A stretch of 64,000 bases of DNA from Rhodospirillales bacterium (GTDB taxonomy: Bacteria > Pseudomonadota > Alphaproteobacteria > Rhodospirillales > Thalassospiraceae): the NCBI GenBank assembly GCA_019634165.1, contig JAHQVT010000007.1:186001-250000 (forward strand), read 5' to 3'. A program made the translations under genes and the position numbers. Below are positions 1 to 8,526 of the stretch, in pieces (positions within the stretch are counted from its first letter, which is position 1; each line of letters starts with the position of its first letter). The notes beneath the pieces were generated by a model, which ran no database searches, was not told the DNA's origin, and saw only the letters and a program-made list of their open reading frames with translations.

Positions 1-112
1 GCTTGTGGGCGGTGAAATCCATCTTGGTCCGCAGCACCAACCGCTCAGACCGCGCCTTGGCTGCGGCCTTAATCGGCTTTGTTCTGCTTGGCGGGTTGAT
101 TGGCTGGGTCAT
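1..112 (-). CDS. N-terminal fragment of an unidentified protein (cut by window edge)
   Basis: An ATG at 112 on the minus strand opens a frame that runs without stops to the left edge, giving 37 residues that are basic and rich in Pro, Lys and Arg. It starts 14 bases after the stop of the next minus-strand gene, so it is probably the following cistron of the same polysaccharide operon. The visible part is a cytoplasmic-looking charged leader with no recognisable motif. A membrane protein such as an O-antigen ligase would fit the locus, but that is only a guess from position. A plus-strand frame across the same bases (3-254) has hydrophobic stretches but no ribosome binding site and is antisense to two minus-strand frames. 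Confidence 0.45.
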   Translation of the reverse strand, partial: MTQPINPPSRTKPIKAAAKARSERLVLRTKMDFTAHK

Positions 113-126
113 GTCTTTACCCGCCC

Positions 127-549
127 TTATTCTGCCAATTGCGGTGTTATGGGTTGGCGTGTTTGAAGTCGGGCTTGCACAGCAAAACGAAGGCTTTGAA
201 CACGTTGATCATAAGGCGCAATCGCCATCGCCTGATCGAGCAAGCTTGCACTGATTTGCACATCACTTCCCGCGTCTTCCATGCCTGCCCCCGCAATCAA
301 GGACAGTAAAACCGGATCAAATGGTGCGTGTTGCAAATGGTCATTGGCAACACGCAAGATCAAGTCAGCATTCCTTGTTTCAATCGATTGCGCCAATTGG
401 TGTTGGCGTGCCGTGTCCGCAAATCCATCGCCATTGGCAAACCCCGCCTGTGTATCGGGTAAGGCCATAAAGGCAACCATTTCACCACCAAGGCGCACAC
501 CACCCAGCCCCGTCAAAACAACCGCCAAGAAAACCAATGCAATCCTCAT
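127..549 (-). CDS. Small secreted or membrane-anchored protein of the polysaccharide operon
   Basis: This 140-residue protein starts with a basic residue and a hydrophobic run (residues 2-20), which fits a signal peptide or single membrane anchor. The rest is soluble and probably helical, with a tetratricopeptide-like look in the C-terminal half (alternating Ala, Leu and Gln pairs). It overlaps the end of the co-polymerase gene by 4 bases, so the two are translationally coupled. Small periplasmic proteins of unknown role are common beside Wzc/GumC-type exporters, and assistance in polymer assembly is the natural inference. I do not recognise a named family. Confidence 0.6.
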   Translation of the reverse strand: MRIALVFLAVVLTGLGGVRLGGEMVAFMALPDTQAGFANGDGFADTARQHQLAQSIETRNADLILRVANDHLQHAPFDPVLLSLIAGAGMEDAGSDVQISASLLDQAMAIAPYDQRVQSLRFAVQARLQTRQPITPQLAE

Positions 550-2681
550 GACATTTGCTCGGCTTGTTGCCGTTTAGAAGGCGCTCTGCCATATGCCGAA
601 CGCGGACGTGCGCTGTTTAAAATGATGCCATCGGGGGTAATTCCGGCTGTGCGCAATTGATCCAATGCATGACTGATGTCATCGCGTTTGCTATGCCCGC
701 AGCGCACAGCCATCAGTTTGACGTCAGCGCTCCGCAAGGCGACCACGCCATCGGCAATCGACAGGATCGGCGGCGTATCAATGATGGTGTGCGAAAACCG
801 GCCACGCAAAGCCGCAATCACACCACCCAGTTTCGTTTCAATCAGGCTGGTGGCAATCGTGCCGGGCACCGCCATGCGTGCGCCGATATAATGAACCCCG
901 GTGCTTTGAGGCCAAAGGGCATCTTCAATCTTGCCATCGCCCGATAAAACAGCAGTCAGATCGACAATACCTTGCTGATTTTCAAACACCGAAACCGGAC
1001 CCGGATCATGCAAATCCGCATCAAGCAGCACCACCGATCCCCCCATTGCCGATAGCTTGTCTGCCAGTGCCCGCGCAAGATAACTTTTGCCATCCCCCGG
1101 TGCAGCAGACCCGATTGCAATCACTTGTGATTTAGTGTCAGAACCACCTGCTTCGTTCGACCGTTTGAGGGCGTTTTGATTCAAAATCCGCATCAAAACC
1201 GCCAAATGTCCAATTGCTTCATCGCCCGCCATTCCATTGCCGCTCGCTTCGGGAATGCGGGCGTAAAGCGGAATACCTAACGAGCTTTCCGGTTCAAAAT
1301 CATTGCCAATGGTCTGATCGAAATAGTGGCGGAGCAACCCCGCCCCAACGGCTGCAAAAATTGCAGCCATCACGGCCATCAAAATCAAATCACGCTTACC
1401 GGGAAATTCGGATTGCGTTGGGGCCGTTGGGCTCCGCAATATTTCCACATCGCCTCGAAATGATGCCAATTCACGGCGCATGGTTTGAACATGCAGGCCC
1501 AATTCCTGAACATTCTGACGCGTCATCGCAACAGATCGCAACAATGCCGCCTGTCCTTGCAATCGGGCATGGCGGTCCGCCATCCGGCTTTGCCAGTCAT
1601 CGCGTTGCTGTGTCACCAAGCGCAATTGTTCTTCCGAACCGGCCAGATCAAGATTGAGCTGATCTGCAACATCGTCGGCCAGTTTGGTTAAAGCCCCGCG
1701 CAATTCATCCAATTCGCGGCTTTTGCCCTGCATGACCGGGTGCTTGGGTCCATAACGTTGATCAAGGGTAGCAAATTCCTGCTTTTTCGCATCAAACTGC
1801 GTGACCAATTGCGCAATAACCGGATGGTTTGCGACGTCCGGTATGGTCAAAAGGTCTTGCAGGCCTGACGCTTGATTACGGCTTCGCGCGGCCATTCGAA
1901 TGCTTGTCAGTTCCTGACTGAGTTTTTCCGCCTGTTCATCAAGTGCATAGATGCGATCCAGCATCATTTTGCTTTCATCGGCATCCAACACGCCAGCTTG
2001 CAATTGCCACTGTGCTAAATCAGCTTCATGGGTATTCAGCTCATTTTTCGCGGTTTCAAACTGCAAGACCGCTTCGGTAAGCTGTCCTCGCAAAACGCGC
2101 CTTTGCCGGTCTTCGCGTTGCCAGACATAGCTTTCAACCACCGCCTGCAATACCGCCTGACTGACATCTGGCGCATGGGAAGAAAAGCCCAATTCAATCA
2201 CCGCCGCATTGCCAATGCGGCCTGCATCCAGCCCGCCGCGCAACTGATTGATCACTTGCAGTTCTGTTGGTGCTGCAATCCTTGCTTGGACACCGCCCAC
2301 AACGGCCTGCATGAAGAGCCCCACCGCACCAACAGAGCGTTCTGGTGACAGCAAAACACCTTCGCCGCGCAGAACGGCAAGCGCTGCGGCAAGGGTTTCC
2401 TCGCCCTTGATTTCAGCAATAACCGTTTCGATCATTTGCGCGGTCAACGGATTTTGGCGAAGGGCCGTGCCCGCAGTCATTCCATCTGTCGGCATTGTAG
2501 CCGCATCCGACAATCCGATTTCGGCAATCGCCCGATAGTCTGGTTGCCAATTGCTGATCAAAATCAGTAACCCGACAAACACAGAAACAAACGCCAAAAC
2601 CCCAACCCCACGGCGCTGCCAAAGAATAGAAATCAGATCACGCAAAGATGGATCAAAACGGTCTGGCTGAATTTCCGTCAT
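546..2681 (-). CDS. Polysaccharide co-polymerase with C-terminal BY-kinase domain (Wzc/GumC/ExoP type)
   Basis: The 711-residue protein has the layout of polysaccharide co-polymerases. It has a first membrane segment at about residues 25-43, a long periplasmic coiled-coil region, a second membrane segment near 428-448, and a cytoplasmic ATPase domain. The ATPase carries a Walker A motif GSAAPGDGKS (about 524-533), a Walker A' with VVLLDADL shortly after, and a Walker B-like TIIDTPP near 632. In the family this domain autophosphorylates and controls chain length and export of exopolysaccharide at the inner membrane. The usual tyrosine-rich tail is almost missing: only one Tyr is visible in the last 25 residues. 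The gene starts 4 bases inside the end of the WecG-like gene (ATGA overlap) and is coupled to the following small gene. Confidence 0.88.
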   Translation of the reverse strand: MTEIQPDRFDPSLRDLISILWQRRGVGVLAFVSVFVGLLILISNWQPDYRAIAEIGLSDAATMPTDGMTAGTALRQNPLTAQMIETVIAEIKGEETLAAALAVLRGEGVLLSPERSVGAVGLFMQAVVGGVQARIAAPTELQVINQLRGGLDAGRIGNAAVIELGFSSHAPDVSQAVLQAVVESYVWQREDRQRRVLRGQLTEAVLQFETAKNELNTHEADLAQWQLQAGVLDADESKMMLDRIYALDEQAEKLSQELTSIRMAARSRNQASGLQDLLTIPDVANHPVIAQLVTQFDAKKQEFATLDQRYGPKHPVMQGKSRELDELRGALTKLADDVADQLNLDLAGSEEQLRLVTQQRDDWQSRMADRHARLQGQAALLRSVAMTRQNVQELGLHVQTMRRELASFRGDVEILRSPTAPTQSEFPGKRDLILMAVMAAIFAAVGAGLLRHYFDQTIGNDFEPESSLGIPLYARIPEASGNGMAGDEAIGHLAVLMRILNQNALKRSNEAGGSDTKSQVIAIGSAAPGDGKSYLARALADKLSAMGGSVVLLDADLHDPGPVSVFENQQGIVDLTAVLSGDGKIEDALWPQSTGVHYIGARMAVPGTIATSLIETKLGGVIAALRGRFSHTIIDTPPILSIADGVVALRSADVKLMAVRCGHSKRDDISHALDQLRTAGITPDGIILNSARPRSAYGRAPSKRQQAEQMS

Positions 2682-4150
2682 CTGGGGCTTACATCCTCAA
2701 GTTCGGGAATACGGACAATCTGGTCTTCCTCATCAGCAACGCCCCAAAACGCACCCTCGGCGACCGTTGCAAAAGTGCCTGTTGTGAAACGCTCGTAGGA
2801 TGTGATTTGAAAAACACGTGGTGCTTTTACTGGCTGTTGAACCGCATTGGGTGGGGATATTTTCGTGCCACTATTCCCCACCAAAATGGGCACGCCAACC
2901 CCATTGCTATGTCGTTCGTCACCGCCAAACACCCGTGCAGCCAGATCAGGCGCGCTTGTTTCGATAACTCTGGCAAACCGGCCGGGATCGGGGTGTATGT
3001 TTAAAATCTGCTTTAATACCCCGCCCAAAACGGCCTCAAGCAAAAAGCTATTTCCCGCCCCACCGGCCAAAACCGTATCAACCAATCCTAGTAAAGCCTT
3101 GATAGACGCATCTGCCGCCTGCCAGTCAATCTCATTACCTTTGACTTCGGTTGAAAGCGCATCATCTGGCTGGGCCAGAACCATGTTCACAATCTCAGTG
3201 ATGGCATCCTGCACATCATCTGGATCAGAAATCCCTGCTAACTTGGCGGTCATCCAGTTCGCGCTTACCTGTGGCTCACCTTGAGCAAAACCATCAGCCC
3301 AAACCACTTGCGCGTGGGGTTCTCCTACGCAAATCATCATTGGGGCCACTGCGCTAATCATAGCGGCCTGTTTGGCCCAGCGACGGAGCCTTTTGGTGTG
3401 ATGAGCAACAATGCCTGGCACGACCAATTTGGCAAAGCCAACAAGCCCATTTGCATAGCGCGGGATCATGTATTTTGGCTGGCAGATGATGCGCCATAAA
3501 AATTCCAATCCGGCCTTTTGCCATATCACGGGCGCACGGGTGACCTCGCCAGCCAACACATCAAACGCACCACCAACCCCCATGGCAAACCGGGTGCCGG
3601 TTTGACCACTATATTGTTCAACAAACAGTTCCTTGCGCGGGGATGGCAACCCGACGAACAACGCATCGGCGCCACTTTTTCGAACGAGCTCCGCAAGTTT
3701 TGCATCATCGGATTCATACCCATGATGCATCCCGGCAATTAAAAGATCGGGGTATTGGGTTTGTAACTTGTCTGAAAGTTTTTCAAGCACATCGGCATGT
3801 GCGCCAAGCAAAAAAACACGCACCCTCTGCTTGGCAAAGCGCGGCAAAAGGGCGCTCATCAAATCAATACCTGTAACCCGCTCAGGCAGGTTGATCCCCA
3901 TAAGGCGGGCGGCCCAAACAACCCCCATACCGTCCGCTGACAGGCATGTGGCATTTTCAAGGGCAGAAAACAGGTCTGGATTACCAATCGCCTGCGGCAG
4001 TTTCAAAGCATTCAGCGATTGCTGACGAAAACACGGATCGGCCGTTGCTTTGGCTGAACATTCAAGCCAATCGCAAATATCAGCACAGAGTTTTTCCTGT
4101 CGCTGAACATCAAGTTGCAAACCGAAAAACGTCGTTTTCCCCTGTTTCAT
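2678..4150 (-). CDS. WecG/TagA/CpsF-family glycosyltransferase with a long unknown C-terminal half
   Basis: The first half (about residues 1-258) matches the WecG/TagA/CpsF family, which transfers ManNAc-type sugars onto lipid-linked intermediates at the membrane. It shows the SADGMGVVWAARL motif, the LLGA turn, a GLPSPRKE segment and the GVGGAFDVLAG motif. Family members usually stop at about 245-260 residues. Here the frame continues for another 232 residues. That extension starts with a basic patch (RLRRWAK), then a hydrophobic stretch ending in a signal-peptidase-like PHA-Q (about 259-281), followed by acidic, Gly-rich sequence I cannot place. The extension may sit in the periplasm, or this may be a fusion with a formerly secreted protein. 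The 3' end overlaps the co-polymerase start by 4 bases, so the frame is real to its stop. Confidence 0.82.
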   Translation of the reverse strand: MKQGKTTFFGLQLDVQRQEKLCADICDWLECSAKATADPCFRQQSLNALKLPQAIGNPDLFSALENATCLSADGMGVVWAARLMGINLPERVTGIDLMSALLPRFAKQRVRVFLLGAHADVLEKLSDKLQTQYPDLLIAGMHHGYESDDAKLAELVRKSGADALFVGLPSPRKELFVEQYSGQTGTRFAMGVGGAFDVLAGEVTRAPVIWQKAGLEFLWRIICQPKYMIPRYANGLVGFAKLVVPGIVAHHTKRLRRWAKQAAMISAVAPMMICVGEPHAQVVWADGFAQGEPQVSANWMTAKLAGISDPDDVQDAITEIVNMVLAQPDDALSTEVKGNEIDWQAADASIKALLGLVDTVLAGGAGNSFLLEAVLGGVLKQILNIHPDPGRFARVIETSAPDLAARVFGGDERHSNGVGVPILVGNSGTKISPPNAVQQPVKAPRVFQITSYERFTTGTFATVAEGAFWGVADEEDQIVRIPELEDVSPR

Positions 4151-4321
4151 TCACCGCCCTGTTTGTCCGGTTTTAACCGCCCAGCACCCCAGTCAAATCG
4201 CGTTTTTGTTTGGTCCCGTCGATACTTATGCCAATGGGCAGGTATCGTTTAATTCGTTGATGCCAATGGTAACTTATGATTGAGTTGCCGACAACAACAG
4301 CATCTAAAGGCGCGCAAAACG

Positions 4322-5440
4322 GTGAAGGTAGCATTACTAACAAACATTGTTCCGCCCTACCGTTTCAACGCCTATGAAGCTTTGCACAGGCGCGCTGTGG
4401 CGGCTGGTGGTGGTTTGAATGTGATCTGCACTAGCCACACCGAACCGCAGCGTAATTGGTTGGATCGCACCGCGCAATTTGATCAACAAACCTTGCGCGG
4501 CATTCATCTTCGTCTTGGTGAAAACCGTTTGCTGTCAATACCAATCGGAACGTTACGCACCTTAAACCGGATTAATCCCGCCACCTTGATCCTGACCGGG
4601 TTTGGCATTGCCCAGTGGCAGGCGCAAAATTGGGCAATCAAGCGTGCCATTCCCACCATCTTGCAATTCGATGGTTGGTCTGGATCAGATGATCGTTACC
4701 TTAATCCGGCGCGCCGCCATATCCGCCAGCGCATGGTGGCAAAGGCAGATCGCTTTATTGCAGCGGGATCGCACGGTAAAAAGTGGTTTGAACAGTACCG
4801 CATAGATACGCAAAAAATCTTGGTCGCCCCAATCCCAATCTCTTTTGAACCATCCCGGTCAAATCCCCCATTTGCCGAACGTCACTTTGATCTGCTTTGG
4901 TGTGGGCGCACGACATGGACCAAGGGGTTTGATCATTTTTTAAAAATCGCGGCACTGCTGGCCAAAGCTGGCACCATCAAAAAAGTCGGCATTATTGGCA
5001 GCACGAATAGTGATGAAACAACCCAATCGGTTGCAACATACGGCCTTTCAGACATCACCGACATTCATGGCCAACTTCCCCCAAATCAACTTCCTGCAAT
5101 GCTTGGCAACACTAAACTATGTCTTTTCCCCAGTCGCAATGACGCCTATGGCGTTGGCGTGATCGAGGCAATTTCATGTGGTGCCCTCGCCGTGGCAAGC
5201 GACCTTGTTGGCTGTGCCCCTGATATGCTCGAACGCACCGAAACCCTTCGGGCTGAAAATACCATCGACTGGGTTTCTGCTTGCACCAGATTTTTAAACA
5301 ACCCCGATCATTGGGACCATATCCGTCAAACCCAAAAGTCCAAGATCAAGCTCAACTCCCCACACCACCATGCCGACATCATGTGGCAGGCCGCCACGCA
5401 GGCATCAAACACATCAAAGGCGCCCCGTAAATGGAACTGA
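4322..5440 (+). CDS. GT-B glycosyltransferase (family 4-like)
   Basis: The protein has a GT-B fold pattern. The N-terminal domain begins VKVALLTNIVPPYRF, and the C-terminal nucleotide-sugar domain contains CGRTTWTKGFDHFL and the E-x7-E-like segment DAYGVGVIEAISCG. It should transfer a sugar from an activated donor to the growing lipid-linked repeat unit in the cytoplasm. I chose the GTG at 4322 because homologous proteins start at this beta strand. A TTG at 4280 would add 14 residues and cannot be excluded. It is divergent from the minus-strand block, so the promoters lie in 4151-4321. Its stop overlaps the next start by 10 bases. Confidence 0.82.
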   Translation: MKVALLTNIVPPYRFNAYEALHRRAVAAGGGLNVICTSHTEPQRNWLDRTAQFDQQTLRGIHLRLGENRLLSIPIGTLRTLNRINPATLILTGFGIAQWQAQNWAIKRAIPTILQFDGWSGSDDRYLNPARRHIRQRMVAKADRFIAAGSHGKKWFEQYRIDTQKILVAPIPISFEPSRSNPPFAERHFDLLWCGRTTWTKGFDHFLKIAALLAKAGTIKKVGIIGSTNSDETTQSVATYGLSDITDIHGQLPPNQLPAMLGNTKLCLFPSRNDAYGVGVIEAISCGALAVASDLVGCAPDMLERTETLRAENTIDWVSACTRFLNNPDHWDHIRQTQKSKIKLNSPHHHADIMWQAATQASNTSKAPRKWN

Positions 5441-6642
5441 TCAATTCAGATGGTGTGCCGTCAAAATCATCACCGTCAATCTGGATGATCAGCCGGATTG
5501 ATCAGGCCGCTATTCTGGCGACCCATCTTGCCCGGCAAAACCGACTGGTCCGCTGGGACAGTTTCTGGCGTCATAATGGAAGCGGGCCAGTCACCCCGCC
5601 ATCGCGGCAGGTTGATCCGATTTTGGCAACAATTCCCGGTCGTCATTTAATCCCCGATATTTTGGCAAAGACCGCACAAAAACTTCGCCTTCCCGCCCAT
5701 AATCTTTATTCCGATATTCCCCTGTCGCTGATGGCGGCATTACAAATGCCAAAAGCCGATATCCTACATGGGCAGGGAAATTACAGCCTGCCTGCCATGC
5801 GCCGTGCCAAGGCGCGGGGTATGATTACGATTTCAGACGTCACCGGCCAACTTGCGGACATTCGTCAACAACAGGTGGCGGATGAATATGCCGCCCACCA
5901 GAAAACTTACCGCGAGATATCGTCATTTCTTGCCCGGCGCCGAACCGAAGAAGCCCGGTTTTCCGACGCGGTTTTTGCCCCATCTGATGCGGTCGCTGAT
6001 GGTCTTCAACGCTGTGGTATCGCACCGGATAAGATTTTTCTCGTGCCGTTTGTTTCACCCTTGTGCCAATCGCTGTTGCACCGGCAACGCGCGGCGCAAA
6101 CCGATACTGTCATGCGCCTTCTTTATGTTGGTAATCTGTCGCTGGCCAAAGGAACGGCGACACTTTTGGCCGCGTGGAAATCATTACGCTACCAGTTCCG
6201 AATGCGCATCAAACTAACCCTTGTCGGCACGGCGAAACCCTGTGCGATGGATCTTCTCAACAATCTGCCTGATGGCTGTGAATGGCTTGGTCCATTGCCG
6301 CAGACTGCGGTCGCTGATCTTATGCTGGGATCTGACATTTTTGTATTTCCCAGCCTGTCAGAAGGCAGCAGTTTGGCAACGATGGAGGCAATGGCAGCAG
6401 GCTGCGTTGTCATCACAACCTTTGATGCTGGAAGCCCGGTGATCAATCAAATCAGTGGCCTGATCATCCCACCGCGCGATCCATCTGCGATATCAACTGC
6501 CGCGGCCGCCCTGATCAACACCCCCACCATGCGGCGAAACATTGCACAGGCCGGGCGTGCCCAAATCGCCCGTGATATCGAAACGGGATATGGCAACCGA
6601 GTATATCTGGCCTATGAAGCGGTTTTGTCGCGCCATGGATAA
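5431..6642 (+). CDS. Family 4 glycosyltransferase
   Basis: This 403-residue protein carries the typical C-terminal GT4 signature: LLYVGNLSLAKGTATLL for the donor-binding strand, then FVFPSLSEGSSLATMEAMAAG with the paired glutamates. The N-terminal acceptor domain is less conserved, as usual. It is predicted to be a cytoplasmic retaining glycosyltransferase acting on the repeat unit of the exopolysaccharide. It begins inside the end of the preceding glycosyltransferase gene and overlaps the flippase start by 8 bases, so the chain is one translationally coupled operon. Donor and acceptor cannot be read from sequence. Confidence 0.85.
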   Translation: MELINSDGVPSKSSPSIWMISRIDQAAILATHLARQNRLVRWDSFWRHNGSGPVTPPSRQVDPILATIPGRHLIPDILAKTAQKLRLPAHNLYSDIPLSLMAALQMPKADILHGQGNYSLPAMRRAKARGMITISDVTGQLADIRQQQVADEYAAHQKTYREISSFLARRRTEEARFSDAVFAPSDAVADGLQRCGIAPDKIFLVPFVSPLCQSLLHRQRAAQTDTVMRLLYVGNLSLAKGTATLLAAWKSLRYQFRMRIKLTLVGTAKPCAMDLLNNLPDGCEWLGPLPQTAVADLMLGSDIFVFPSLSEGSSLATMEAMAAGCVVITTFDAGSPVINQISGLIIPPRDPSAISTAAAALINTPTMRRNIAQAGRAQIARDIETGYGNRVYLAYEAVLSRHG

Positions 6643-7786
6643 ACCGCGCCACGCTTTATCGCACTCCCTTTATCCGCTTTGGCTGGTCAGTGCCAATCTG
6701 ATTTCCCGTCTGGGCGGCATGATCATTCTTGTTTTGGTTGGGCATGTTTTTGCATCAGACATGCTTGGGTCGTATTTTTCGATGTTGGCACTGGTCGGGC
6801 TTGCCGTCACCGCGACACAGGCCGGAAGCGGCCCGCTTCTGATCCGCTTTGCCCAATCAAATCGCCTTCAACTTGCATGGGGCGGTGTCGCAATCCGGCT
6901 CCTCATTGCCATGATCGCAACGACCATTGTCATGATCACAACCGCCGAACCACTTGCGATCTATTGGCCTCTTATACTGATGCCAATGGCGGCTGCCTTA
7001 TCCCCGGACTGGATGATTGCTGCGCGAACCGAATTTTCCCGACTAGGCGCTATTGCCGTGATCGCGCAACTGGCCGGGATTTTAATGGCAATTTGGGCGG
7101 TTATGCTTGATCACGCCATCGCGCTCTTTGCCATTGCACCGAGCATTTCGATTGCTGGCTTGATTGCTTCTTCCGTCTTTGCGGTTAATCCAGGCAAATC
7201 TAACCCCATATCTCCTGTCGGCCATTCGCCAAGGCGGGCAACAACCTTTGGGCTCATTGGCTTCACCTTATTAGCGGGCTGTTTGCCAAATCTGGATTTC
7301 GTTTTATTGGGGCAAGACAATCACGCCTTATTCATGGCTCAGCGGGTTTTTCTGTTCTGTGCCGGGTTGCTTGCGGCCATCGCATCAACATTGTTTGCCA
7401 AACGCCAATCAGGGGTCCTTCGCGATGTTTGGCTGCTTTTACCGATGGCCGCGATATCGCTTATTCTGATGGTATCGCCCCATCAGGTTGCGATGCTGAT
7501 TTACGCCACCCCAAGCCCTGAGCTGATTGAGGTTCTTCAACACGGTGCCTTGTGGCCCATATTCCTGGCCCTGCTTACCCGTCAAATTCTTGCATTACAG
7601 GAAACACCACATGCCGCTTGGCTGGGGTGGGTTTGCCTAATTGTTCTGATCGCAACCACCTTTTTGATATCCCCCATTCTTAGTGCAACTGACGTTATTT
7701 TGGTTGCGCAATACCGGCTGGGTTTGCTCATCCTTGTTCTAATGATTTGGGCGACAATCACATCAAGACGGCGGGTTTCAGCATGA
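6635..7786 (+). CDS. Wzx-like polysaccharide flippase / multi-spanning membrane protein
   Basis: The ATG at 6635 gives 383 residues with about ten to twelve hydrophobic segments and little between them, as in MATE/Wzx-type polysaccharide transporters. The likely role is moving the undecaprenyl-linked repeat unit across the inner membrane, which fits its place between glycosyltransferases and opposite a co-polymerase. An upstream in-frame ATG at 6542 lies wholly inside the preceding gene and would give an implausible hydrophilic leader, so I prefer 6635. The stop overlaps the next start as ATGA. The family assignment rests on topology and context, not on a specific motif. Confidence 0.7.
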   Translation: MDKPRHALSHSLYPLWLVSANLISRLGGMIILVLVGHVFASDMLGSYFSMLALVGLAVTATQAGSGPLLIRFAQSNRLQLAWGGVAIRLLIAMIATTIVMITTAEPLAIYWPLILMPMAAALSPDWMIAARTEFSRLGAIAVIAQLAGILMAIWAVMLDHAIALFAIAPSISIAGLIASSVFAVNPGKSNPISPVGHSPRRATTFGLIGFTLLAGCLPNLDFVLLGQDNHALFMAQRVFLFCAGLLAAIASTLFAKRQSGVLRDVWLLLPMAAISLILMVSPHQVAMLIYATPSPELIEVLQHGALWPIFLALLTRQILALQETPHAAWLGWVCLIVLIATTFLISPILSATDVILVAQYRLGLLILVLMIWATITSRRRVSA

Positions 7787-8526
7787 CAAAACTGCAAACC
7801 ACAATAGACAATGATCAACTCATTTTAGGACAATTTGGTGATATCGAATTTGGACCGTGGGGAATTGAATGTTCTGATCAAGATGGCTTCATCACCTTGA
7901 CAGACACGACCCGAAACGCCGGCTATCAGGACGGCATTTGGCATCTGCCAACCGGACGTCTGATAATCGACCTTCACACCAAGCAGATTGATGCAAACAA
8001 GATCGCGATTGCGGCAAGCTTTACCCCCCTTGATGATATGGCCTTGCAAGATGCCGTCATTCGGTTGGTCTTTGACAAGGAAGCGATCAAATCAGGCATC
8101 ATTAATGATCAGGTCTTTGTTCATACCAACAGCGACAAATACCGACTTTATCCTACCAAACAGGCACAGCTTGTTGGCGTTTCCGGGCATTGCATCACGG
8201 TAACACTTGATGCAACCAATGGAGCCGCCCGGTTTGATCCATATCTCTATCTGCGTGATCGCGATGATCACTGGATCATTCACGCCCGGCTCCTGCCGCG
8301 TGATCCGGTCGATCAAATCTGGTTACGGTGGGCCAATCGGTTCTTTACCCTATCGGCCCCCAACCCTGTTGCCCGGTGGGTATGGCGAATTTCCCCGCTT
8401 AAAAATCTGCTTTGGCGCATGCGCGAACGGTTGGGCCGTAGGTGTCCTGAAATACAGGCAGTCCCGCTGAATACCCTTCGCAAAGGGCAAGTCTTATCGC
8501 TGGAGGTGACATGTCATTTTCAGTAA
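7783..8526 (+). CDS. Uncharacterised protein of the exopolysaccharide operon
   Basis: The start at 7783 overlaps the flippase stop (ATGA) and gives 247 residues without signal peptide or membrane segments. The sequence is rich in Asp, Ile and short polar turns, and looks like an all-beta protein followed by a short basic helix near the C terminus (repeated Trp and Arg around residues 195-225). I recognise no family. It ends inside the next gene, a second unrecognised protein, and the pair sits between a flippase and two glycosyltransferases. A role in modifying the polymer (for example polysaccharide lyase, epimerase or acyl transfer) is possible but not shown by any motif. Confidence 0.6.
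   Translation: MTKLQTTIDNDQLILGQFGDIEFGPWGIECSDQDGFITLTDTTRNAGYQDGIWHLPTGRLIIDLHTKQIDANKIAIAASFTPLDDMALQDAVIRLVFDKEAIKSGIINDQVFVHTNSDKYRLYPTKQAQLVGVSGHCITVTLDATNGAARFDPYLYLRDRDDHWIIHARLLPRDPVDQIWLRWANRFFTLSAPNPVARWVWRISPLKNLLWRMRERLGRRCPEIQAVPLNTLRKGQVLSLEVTCHFQ

Noticed and set aside
3..254. Plus-strand frame with hydrophobic stretches at the left edge
   Set aside because: It overlaps two minus-strand frames that fit the operon and lacks a ribosome site. Its hydrophobicity is explained by the reverse of coding sequence.
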